From contig NW_003546325.1 in assembly GCF_000090795.2 (NCBI RefSeq), positions 86,157 to 150,156 of the forward strand: 64,000 bases of DNA, in the 5' to 3' direction. The position numbers were made by a program, and so were the translations under genes. The stretch is from Amphimedon queenslandica. Its lineage: Eukaryota; Porifera; Demospongiae; Haplosclerida; Niphatidae. This document shows, one piece after another, positions 61,701 through 64,000 of the stretch. Under the pieces are notes generated by a model. The model was not told the origin of the DNA, ran no database searches, and saw nothing but the letters and a program-made list of their open reading frames with translations. Position 1 is the first letter of the stretch, and the number at the start of each line of letters is the position of its first letter.

Positions 61701-64000
61701 ACAGCAGCATTGGTGATATCAACTGTAGAGAACACAAATGTAGTTGTATTTACAGGCTCATTGAATGTAAGAATGAGGACACTGTTATTGAGATCAAGTG
61801 TAAAGTTATTGAGACTTGGAGAGACAGAATCAGGAATGACATTAGATGCTTGCAAGCCACTAGTAACAGGAATAACTCTATTGGAATTACCTGAAGTGTC
61901 ACTAATGAGTGTACCACTTGCACTAATGAATGTATTAGAAACACTAGTAGCAAGATTGGCCTGTGATTTAAGAGCATTGAGATCAGTATTGGAGAGGGTC
62001 ACTTCAATTGTAGTGAGATTAACATTTGTGGTCGAAGTTGAGAGTGAGAGTGTAACAGAGTCATCACGAGTAGTGGCATCAACTGAGCCTTGAATAGTAA
62101 TAGCAGTAATATTAAAAGTTGACGAGTTGTATGTCTCACTGAATATCAGTGTTAGATTACCAGTGTTGAGATCAATGATGAAATCAGTTAATTCAATACT
62201 GGTATTATCAGCAATGACATCAGCTGCTTTGAATGTTCCTCCTGATGTTAATACATTAGTAAAGAGATCCTCAATAGCTCCAGAAGTCAATACAAGGTAT
62301 GTATTGTTAATATTGGTGCCAAGAGCTGTTAAACTCTTGATAACATTAAGATCAGAGTCTGGCAGAGTTAGAATAGCAGTCTTGCCATCATCAGAGCGAG
62401 TGACAATGCCATCAGCTGAAGGATCTAATGTATCATCAGTGGAGCCATTGTTAGTTATACTGAGGCTAGTGATAAGGAGTGAAGTCTCATCAATGAAATC
62501 ATTGAATGTTAATTGAAGCTGTCCCTCATCAAGGTCTAGACTAAAGCTAGTAAGAGAAGGTGGAGTATCATCAGTGACAAAAGCTCTAGCTTGAAGTGCT
62601 TTACCATCAGTAACAGCAATTACATCAATACCATCAACATCATCAATAGCAAATGCTTGCATTGTTAGCCAACTGGTTGATACATTACGGGCAAGAGCAC
62701 TCAATTTCTTAATGCCAAAGAAATCCTGGTCACTAAAGCTCACTGTGATTTCATAACTATTGTTACTGCTGGTGGTAGAGCTTTGTAGTGTATAGTGAAT
62801 GTCTCCTTCCTTTCTCTGCCTGTGCTGTATTCTGAAAGCACTTGAATCAAACATGGTCACGTCCATCACATCATCAAATGTCAAGTTCAATCGGCCATTG
62901 TCCATGTCCAGTGAAAAGTTTCTAAGAGTTGGTCTACTAGAGTCAGGCACTAGAGCTGATGGTTCAACTGGTCCCACTGAACCAATAGGAACATTGTTCA
63001 TATCTTCAATAGCTCCTGCCTCTATTGTTAAGAAGGTATTGCTTGCACTAGATCCAATGAGATTGTTTAGCTTCAAAGTGGTGACATCACTATCCAATAA
63101 CATTACAGTGATTTGTTTTACTCCATTGCTCTGTGTGACCACATCACCACCAGTGAGATTAACAGTGATAGTAGGTCCAGTCCTATTGTTCTGAAAAGAG
63201 AATAGAGTGAGGTCAGTTAGAGAGGATGTAAGCATAGGCTCATTGAACTTGAGGATGATCTGATCAAAGTTTAGAGTAAATTGATACTCAACTAGCATTG
63301 GTGCTGTTGAATCATTGATGAAGGTAGTCACTGGAAATCCCATTGTTAACGGTTCAGCTACTACCACATTCTCATCGGTCTCATGAGCTGTATCAGTAAT
63401 GAACTTGTCAGTGAATGATACATAAGTATTGGTGCTATTTGTAGCTAGTTTGTCATTAGCTTTGAGGAAATCAAGATCATCTTGAGTGAGTGTAATCTCC
63501 ATTACAGTGCTATCAGATCCAGCAGTGCCTCCAGTGAGTGTTAGTGTAATGGCACCAGGTTCACTGCCATTAGATGCTGACTGTATAGTGAGCTGGGATA
63601 CATTAACAGAGTCAGATAGTACTGGCTCATTGAATGTAAGGAACAGTTTGCCAGCATCAATATCCATTGTAAAGGCATCAAGCATTGGCTCGTTAATATC
63701 AAGAATAAAAGTAGTAGCTGGACCGATACTTCTAGAATTAACTGCATTACCATTAATATCAGTAATAGCAATAGTCTCTAATCTAACAAAGCAGTTGTAT
63801 CTCCTTGAGCAGACAAACGGCCTTAACTTGATCTGATTAAGATCAGTTGTAGTTAGATTGATTCTAATGGTAGATCCAACGGTACTGTTACTAAAACCAC
63901 CAGTCAAACGATAGGTACTAAATGGTTGTTGATATGATGTTTGCAATATAATACCAGTTCCATTAACAGATGCTGGATTCATTGGTTCACTGAATGAAAG
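1..64000 (-). CDS. Giant tandem-repeat protein of beta-sandwich-like domains, partial at both ends
   Basis: Join 64000-23351, 23193-1950 and 1731-1 on the minus strand; this gives 21,208 codons with no internal stop. The product is at least 172 copies of a domain of about 124 residues with the core D-T-T-P-P, L-D-L-N-x-G-x-L-x-L-T-F-S-E, I-T-L-Q-S, Y-T-L-T-G-G, D-L-N-x-I-K, L-A-T-S-x-x-N-T-Y-L and D-x-x-G-N. No transmembrane stretch, coiled coil, kinase, EGF, lectin or other recognisable domain interrupts the array. N-x-S/T sequons are very frequent, lysine and arginine are scarce and aspartate abundant, which fits an acidic secreted or surface protein. The domain resembles bacterial-type Ig-like modules (SbsA/Big_5-like), an inference from the D-T-T-P-P and T-F-S-E-x-V motifs. 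Methionines at 63982 and 23229 are internal or intronic and are not starts. Function unknown; a structural or adhesive filament is the most economical guess. Confidence 0.95.
53..412 (-). repeat. Register 10 domain of unit 7 with an internal deletion
   Basis: The segment after D-L-D-N-I-K reads I-I-S-S-Q-M-I-Y-L-R-I, so most of the usual x-x-L-A-T-S-x-x-N-T stretch (about eight residues) is missing while the frame is kept. Flanking motifs are intact. It is a rare length defect in an otherwise uniform array. Confidence 0.85.
1529..2133 (-). repeat. Register 6 domain of unit 7, split by intron 2
   Basis: The first half (N-L-T-S-F-T-L-D-I-D-S-G, F-T-L-Q-S, Y-T-L-T) lies in exon B and the second half (D-L-N-A-I-K, L-A-T-S-Q-G-N-T-Y-I, D-L-A-G-N) in exon C. 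Joining across 218 nt gives one complete domain. Without the intron both halves would be truncated. Confidence 0.9.
1732..1949 (-). other. Intron 2 (218 nt, phase 1, GT-AG)
   Basis: Donor TTCAAAG|GTAATGTATT at 1950/1949 and acceptor TCTCTTTTTTATATAG|ATC at 1732/1731. The interior is strongly AT-rich with runs of A and T, unlike the coding sequence around it. It splits the register 6 domain of unit 7 between the Y-T-L-T loop and the strand before D-L-N-A-I-K. It differs from intron 1 in phase, register and position within the domain, so the two introns do not reflect duplication of an intron-bearing exon. Confidence 0.9.
1950..23193 (-). CDS. Exon B of the giant gene (21,244 nt)
   Basis: Starts with V-T-L-Q-S after a TTTGTATTTGCAG acceptor and is in phase 0 with exon A. 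The junction S-L-Q-L-S-Q | V-T-L-Q-S restores the expected I-T-L-Q-S strand of a domain. It encodes 7,081 codons plus one nucleotide: the end of unit 4, all of units 5 and 6, and the first five and a half domains of unit 7. The methionine at 23229 lies in the intron and is not a start. The exon ends at 1950, one base into a glycine/aspartate codon, before a GTAATG donor; reading on hits a TAA at 1938-1936. Confidence 0.95.
3997..12531 (-). repeat. Higher-order repeat unit 6 (23 domains, 2,845 residues)
   Basis: Begins with register 1 (L-L-V-E-F-V-Q-F-D-L, L-Q-S-L-F-E-D-P, C-S-T-R-G-N-C). Register 3 has a longer helix-to-strand loop after L-K-L-N. Register 4 has A-V-T-D-G-N-A at about 11072. 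Registers 11 and 12 carry C-L-N-T-S-A-C and C-S-S-R-I-T-C. Register 13 has the long D-T-G-A-G loop. Register 20 has P-L-G-Q and register 23 C-T-M-S-T-D-C. Confidence 0.95.
12532..12885 (-). repeat. Unit 5, register 23 domain (118 aa): cysteine pair
   Basis: The shortest domain of the unit. C-E-N-M-T-S-C-F-L-S-V replaces L-A-T-S-x-x-N-T-Y-L. A cysteine pair is present in register 23 of all seven units where this register falls in the window. Followed directly by register 1 of unit 6, which also has a pair. Confidence 0.93.
12886..13254 (-). repeat. Unit 5, register 22 domain (123 aa)
   Basis: Atypical first strand Q-F-D-P-D-I-I-S-L-T-F-T-K (K for E). Has L-M-L-Q-N, Y-T-L-T-N and L-A-T-E-V-A-N-T-Y-I. 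A proline-rich S-P-I-S-P-I-S-P stretch precedes the linker. Confidence 0.9.
13255..13626 (-). repeat. Unit 5, register 21 domain (124 aa)
   Basis: Regular first half (L-D-L-N-E-G-A-L-L-L-T-F-S-E); the D-L-N-x-I-K helix is changed to L-T-Q-N-R-L-L. The linker D-S-G-S-S replaces D-T-T-P-P. Confidence 0.88.
13627..14007 (-). repeat. Unit 5, register 20 domain (127 aa): expanded first hairpin
   Basis: L-D-L-N-x-G is replaced by a longer Y-D-G-N-S-N-N-S-F-Q-L-I-L-H-F. The D-L-N-x-I-K helix is degenerate and P-I-L-Q stands where units 1 to 4 and 6 have P-L-G-Q or P-L-G-G. The linker T-G-D-Y-I-E-P follows the register pattern A-D-L/F-x-x-P. Confidence 0.9.
14008..14370 (-). repeat. Unit 5, register 19 domain (121 aa): private cysteine pair
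   Basis: C-S-S-L-S-N-C-F-L-N-L sits at the same domain position as the pairs of registers 1, 11, 12 and 23, but register 19 of the other units has no cysteine there. The first strand is also lengthened (Q-L-R-P-N-F-T-L-N-L). Confidence 0.92.
14371..14733 (-). repeat. Unit 5, register 18 domain (121 aa)
   Basis: Regular domain: L-D-L-N-A-S-Q-L-L-L-T-F-S-E, I-T-I-Q-S, D-A-N-Q-I-K, N-T-F-L and D-T-D-G-N. The equivalent domain of unit 4 carries intron 1 immediately before the I-T-I-Q-S strand. Confidence 0.9.
14734..15096 (-). repeat. Unit 5, register 17 domain (121 aa)
   Basis: Regular domain: F-D-A-N-L-G-R-L-V-L-T-F-S-E, Y-N-L-T-S-G, D-R-N-A-I-K, L-A-T-S-R-S-N-T-F-L. No cysteine. Confidence 0.9.
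15097..15468 (-). repeat. Unit 5, register 16 domain (124 aa): linker histidine
   Basis: Regular core with V-V-L-T-G-G, D-L-N-R-I-K and N-T-Y-I-S-F-P-S-T-M-A. The linker reads A-S-D-H-G-I-D; a histidine at this linker position recurs in units 1 to 6 (for example D-D-H-L-P-D and S-D-H-V-I-D) and is absent from unit 0. Confidence 0.9.
15469..15828 (-). repeat. Unit 5, register 15 domain (120 aa): F-N-D type
   Basis: T-L-T-F-N-D-I-V carries D where most domains have E. The same substitution occurs in register 15 of nearly all units (F-D-D-I, F-D-D-V, F-N-D-P) and in register 4, eleven domains earlier. Confidence 0.92.
15829..16203 (-). repeat. Unit 5, register 14 domain (125 aa): E-P type
   Basis: First strand F-T-L-L-D-I-D-A-G, longer by one residue. 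A-N-E-P-L replaces F-S-E-x-V. Has Y-T-L-T-G-G and A-I-K-L-E. The E-P and K-L-D/E pattern matches register 3. Confidence 0.92.
16204..16590 (-). repeat. Unit 5, register 13 domain (129 aa): long D-T-G-A-G loop
   Basis: The D-x-x-G-N turn is replaced by D-T-G-A-G followed by about 20 mostly polar residues before the linker. Unit 6 has D-T-G-A-G, and unit 4 D-A-S-A-G, at the same place. Counterpart of register 2 in the half-unit comparison. Confidence 0.92.
16591..16974 (-). repeat. Unit 5, register 12 domain (128 aa): long first strand, cysteine pair
   Basis: Begins T-L-L-Q-Y-V-T-F-D-F-N-T-G with one extra residue in the first strand, as in register 1. Pair C-R-Q-E-S-S-C-F-I-R-F. The C-terminal loop after the D-P-A-G-N turn is extended. 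Resembles register 1 more than its neighbours. Confidence 0.93.
16975..17349 (-). repeat. Unit 5, register 11 domain (125 aa): cysteine pair
   Basis: C-T-S-L-D-N-C-Y-I-I replaces L-A-T-S-x-x-N-T-Y-L. A pair with five residues between the cysteines, at this exact place, is present in register 11 of all seven units where it can be read. It mirrors register 23. Confidence 0.93.
17350..17706 (-). repeat. Unit 5, register 10 domain (119 aa)
   Basis: Regular domain with L-D-I-D-S-G-V-I-T-L-T-F-S-E, D-L-N-A-I-K and D-M-A-N-N. Immediately precedes the cysteine-bearing registers 11 and 12. Confidence 0.9.
17707..18063 (-). repeat. Unit 5, register 9 domain (119 aa)
   Basis: Compact regular domain with V-D-L-N-E-R-Q-L-I-L-N-F-T-E, F-T-L-T, D-F-N-T-I and D-A-S-N-N-P. 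No cysteine and no register-specific motif apparent. Confidence 0.9.
18064..18432 (-). repeat. Unit 5, register 8 domain (123 aa)
   Basis: Turn F-T-D-Y-Y-R-N-D-F-D-G-L-T-E instead of D-x-x-G-N. Unit 6 has the closely similar F-R-D-F-A-N-N-N-F-T-G-L-P-E at the same register; the more N-terminal units do not, which links units 5 and 6. Confidence 0.9.
18433..18804 (-). repeat. Unit 5, register 7 domain (124 aa): four clustered cysteines
   Basis: Within about 17 residues it has L-S-C, L-E-C, V-C and L-C, in and after the Y-T-L-T-G-G loop. No other domain seen in the window has this cluster. The even number and close spacing suggest two local disulfides. The rest of the domain is regular (L-A-T-N-E-N-N-T-F-L). 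Confidence 0.92.
18805..19194 (-). repeat. Unit 5, register 6 domain (130 aa)
   Basis: The longest domain of the unit; the loop after I-S-L-Q-G-S is expanded. Has D-L-Y-S-I-Q for D-L-N-x-I-K and a D-N-N-N-N-S turn. The equivalent domain of unit 7 carries intron 2; here the site is continuous. Confidence 0.92.
19195..19566 (-). repeat. Unit 5, register 5 domain (124 aa)
   Basis: Near-consensus domain: L-D-L-N-T-G-V-L-N-L-T-F-S-E, Y-S-L-T-G-G, D-L-N-S-I-K, L-A-T-N. In several other units this register has D in place of the conserved E (L-S-D-L, F-N-D-F, F-S-D-I, F-D-D-T). Confidence 0.92.
19567..19941 (-). repeat. Unit 5, register 4 domain (125 aa): T-D-G-K-A type
   Basis: F-S-D replaces F-S-E, and the C-terminal third reads T-Y-L-T-L-R-A-S, I-D-D-T-S-G-R-D-V-L-A-I-T-D-G-K-A. 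This signature recurs once per unit at about 8.55-kb spacing and is the easiest landmark of the higher-order repeat. Confidence 0.95.
19942..20304 (-). repeat. Unit 5, register 3 domain (121 aa): F-D-E-P type, extra cysteine pair
   Basis: Core F-D-E-P, with L-K-I-D-T in place of I-K-A-x-x. Cysteines sit in L-K-S-N-C and in D-V-E-C; unit 4 has cysteines at the same two places and no other unit does. The linker to register 4 is unusual: D-I-L instead of D-T-T-P-P. Confidence 0.9.
20305..20676 (-). repeat. Unit 5, register 2 domain (124 aa): F-D-E-P type, no G-N turn
   Basis: Core F-D-E-P. The usual D-x-x-G-N turn is replaced by a longer D-V-A-L-T-P-N segment. The combination E-P plus D-x-A-x-x-x-N recurs in most copies of register 2 and is echoed by register 13. 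Confidence 0.92.
20677..21054 (-). repeat. Unit 5, register 1 domain (126 aa): long first strand, cysteine pair
   Basis: Starts E-F-L-N-F-I-S-F-S-L, one residue longer than normal before E-T-G. Has L-Q-S-L-H-D-R-P, an aromatic or histidine insertion seen in all eight copies of this register. The pair C-V-Y-R-G-N-C replaces L-A-T-S-x-x-N-T. The C-terminal part P-G-Y-I-V differs from the common A-x-Q-V. Confidence 0.95.
22903..23443 (-). repeat. Register 18 domain of unit 4, split by intron 1
   Basis: Begins T-L-T-E-F-V-L-D-L-N-H-G in exon A, is cut after S-L-Q-L-S-Q, and resumes in exon B with V-T-L-Q-S, D-L-S-F-L-Q, N-T-Y-L-V and D-A-S-G-L. After removal of 157 nt it contains every strand of the consensus once, in order, which is the main support for intron 1. 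Confidence 0.92.
23194..23350 (-). other. Intron 1 (157 nt, phase 0, GT-AG)
   Basis: Donor CAG|GTATGTAGTA at 23351/23350 and acceptor TTTTTTGTATTTGCAG|GTA at 23194/23193, both close to metazoan consensus. The interior is AT-rich, the length is not a multiple of three, and it contains an in-frame stop, so retention would truncate the protein. It splits the register 18 domain of unit 4 just before its I-T-L-Q-S-like strand. The same place is uninterrupted in the other copies of register 18. Confidence 0.93.
23351..64000 (-). CDS. Exon A of the giant gene (at least 40,650 nt, open upstream)
   Basis: The reading frame is open from the window edge: the seven codons before and including the methionine at 63982 read L-S-F-S-E-P-M, a normal domain core, so translation enters from outside. 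The exon encodes 13,550 residues with no stop and no intron. It holds unit 0 (partial), units 1 to 3 and most of unit 4, that is domains 1 to 109 and the first half of domain 110. It ends with a CAG codon (Q) at 23353-23351, directly followed by a GTATGT donor. Reading on past the donor meets a TAA at 23335-23333 after five non-domain residues. An uninterrupted coding exon of this length is exceptional. Confidence 0.95.
28649..29020 (-). repeat. Register 3 domain of unit 4 with extra cysteine pair
   Basis: Cysteines lie in I-K-S-D-C-T-S-S and in S-L-D-C-F-S, the same two places as in register 3 of unit 5. They are about 70 residues apart in sequence; in a beta-sandwich they could meet. The linker D-T-I-R-L replaces D-T-T-P-P. 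Confidence 0.88.
29768..38329 (-). repeat. Higher-order repeat unit 3 (23 domains, 2,854 residues)
   Basis: Begins with register 1 (S-L-N-E-F-V-L-F-N-L, L-Q-S-F-F-T-Y-E, C-D-R-R-Q-H-C). Register 4 reads A-I-T-N-G-K-A at about 36876, the only copy with N for D. Registers 11 and 12 carry C-T-A-D-S-N-C and C-H-N-G-N-Q-C. Register 20 has P-L-G-Q with a long first hairpin (I-S-P-P-A-K-L). Register 23 has C-T-Y-A-T-S-N-D-C. Confidence 0.95.
38330..46879 (-). repeat. Higher-order repeat unit 2 (23 domains, 2,850 residues)
   Basis: Begins with register 1 (E-I-V-T-F-V-T-L-N-L, L-M-S-F-F-E-Q-P, C-L-R-R-S-N-C). Register 4 has A-I-T-D-G-K-A at about 45419. Register 11 contains its usual pair C-F-S-S-S-D-C plus two further cysteines; register 12 has C-I-G-T-T-T-C. 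Register 20 shows P-L-G-Q and the expanded first hairpin. Register 23 has C-L-T-S-D-T-C. Confidence 0.95.
42746..43117 (-). repeat. Register 11 domain of unit 2 with four cysteines
   Basis: Besides the register-typical C-F-S-S-S-D-C it has one cysteine in V-L-S-C-G-L and one in S-A-A-C-N-N, giving a second candidate disulfide that other register 11 domains lack. Confidence 0.88.
46880..55492 (-). repeat. Higher-order repeat unit 1 (23 domains, 2,871 residues)
   Basis: Begins with register 1 (R-A-V-R-F-L-N-I-N-L, then L-Q-S-L-Y-S-S-P and C-T-K-L-S-N-C). Register 4 has A-I-T-D-G-K-A at about 54037. Registers 11 and 12 carry C-T-S-F-S-D-C and the longer C-S-E-P-G-E-T-D-C. Register 20 reads P-L-G-G. 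Register 23 has cysteines with a longer spacing (C-L-S-Q-V-S-S-E-C). It is the longest unit in the window, by small loop insertions and not by extra domains. Confidence 0.95.
55493..64000 (-). repeat. Higher-order repeat unit 0 (23 domains, first one cut by the window edge)
   Basis: Position 64000 falls at about residue 17 of the register 1 domain. The 2,836 residues present plus about 16 outside match the usual unit length. Register 1 carries L-Q-T-S-Y-Q-Q-P and the cysteine pair C-S-R-R-Y-N-C; register 4 has A-V-T-D-G-K-A at about 62606. Registers 11 and 12 carry C-N-A-N-T-T-C and C-T-R-D-I-L-C, register 23 C-N-D-S-S-D-C. Register 21 has an extra, displaced cysteine pair. Register 20 lacks P-L-G-Q. 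Confidence 0.93.
56240..56608 (-). repeat. Register 21 domain of unit 0 with displaced cysteine pair
   Basis: L-I-V-C-D-I-A-N-N-C-A-E-E: two cysteines bracket the D-x-x-G-N turn region instead of replacing L-A-T-S-x-x-N-T. The spacing (five residues between) equals that of the common pairs, but the pair sits further C-terminal in the domain. Confidence 0.88.

Noticed and set aside
61368-62093. Plus-strand open frame of 241 codons
   Set aside because: It lies wholly opposite exon A. The serine- and valine-rich translation is the mirror of the minus-strand domain code and has no recognisable motif; similar frames recur once per repeat.
63541-63771. Minus-strand out-of-frame open frame of 76 codons, and similar short ones (for example 60-123 codons at 41617-41988 and 25480-25806)
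   Set aside because: Same strand but a different frame within the giant exon; leucine- and histidine-rich frame-shift translations without repeat structure.
23980-63982. Methionine at 63982 as the start codon of the gene
   Set aside because: The frame is open upstream to the window edge and the preceding residues L-S-F-S-E-P complete a domain core, so translation begins outside the window. There is no signal peptide after this methionine.
1-64000. Hyalin (HYR) repeats or cadherin domains
   Set aside because: D-T-T-P-P linkers resemble HYR starts, but the C-P motif and D-N-x-G pattern of HYR are missing and the domain is about 124 residues. Cadherin signatures L-D-R-E and D-x-N-D-N are also absent.
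1-64000. A bacterial giant adhesin
   Set aside because: Two well-formed spliceosomal introns interrupt the frame in the middle of domains, and no bacterial start, ribosome-binding or operon context is present.
1-64000. Satellite DNA, transposon or CRISPR-type repeat
   Set aside because: The periodicity is at protein level with an intact reading frame and third-position divergence. There are no terminal repeats, transposase, or identical repeat-spacer pattern.

Overview
The window is almost entirely one giant, partial protein-coding gene read on the minus strand, from position 64000 down to position 1, open at both edges. I reconstruct three coding segments, 64000-23351, 23193-1950 and 1731-1, separated by two short GT-AG introns of 157 and 218 nt. 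They add up to 63,625 coding nt, or 21,208 complete codons, so only 375 nt of the 64 kb are non-coding. Start codon, signal peptide, stop codon, promoter and any membrane anchor lie outside the window. No RNA gene, mobile element, CRISPR array or second gene was found.

The spliceosomal introns with AT-rich interiors and pyrimidine-rich acceptors show a eukaryote. GC is roughly 40 percent, judged from a few sampled lines. Short introns, many N-glycosylation sequons and a secreted-looking acidic, Ser/Thr/Asp-rich repeat protein suggest a marine invertebrate (sponge-like) or another aquatic eukaryote. The sequence does not settle this.

The protein is built only from a beta-rich domain of about 124 residues, present 172 times (first and last copies cut by the window edges). 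A typical domain reads, in order: a linker with D-T-T-P-P; x-L-x-S-F-x-L-D-L-N-x-G; L-x-L-T-F-S-E-x-V; S-T-x-x-x-x-x-I-T-L-Q-S; Y-T-L-T-G-G; V-x-I-T-L-S-x-x-D-L-N-x-I-K; L-A-T-S-x-x-N-T-Y-L-S; and x-I-x-D-x-x-G-N. It is reminiscent of bacterial-type Ig-like domains (SbsA/Big_5-like), but I cannot assign a family with certainty.

The main discovery is a second level of order. The domains form a higher-order tandem repeat of exactly 23 domains (about 2,850 residues, 8.55 kb). Six complete units lie in the window, flanked by one nearly complete and one half unit. Register-specific marks recur at the same place in every unit: a long first strand plus cysteine pair at register 1, a T-D-G-K-A motif at register 4, cysteine pairs at registers 11, 12 and 23, a P-L-G-Q domain at register 20. 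Inside each unit, registers 23-1-2-3-4 resemble registers 11-12-13-14-15, so the 23-domain unit itself seems to descend from a duplication of about 11-12 domains. I number registers from the domain with the S-L-F-E-D-P-like motif (register 1).

Layout on the minus strand, N- to C-terminal: unit 0 (partial) 64000-55493; unit 1 55492-46880; unit 2 46879-38330; unit 3 38329-29768; unit 4 29767-21055 (contains intron 1); unit 5 21054-12532 (annotated domain by domain as reference); unit 6 12531-3997; unit 7 (partial) 3996-1 (contains intron 2). The likely role is a very long extracellular or cell-surface filament or adhesin. That is inference from composition and repeat architecture only.
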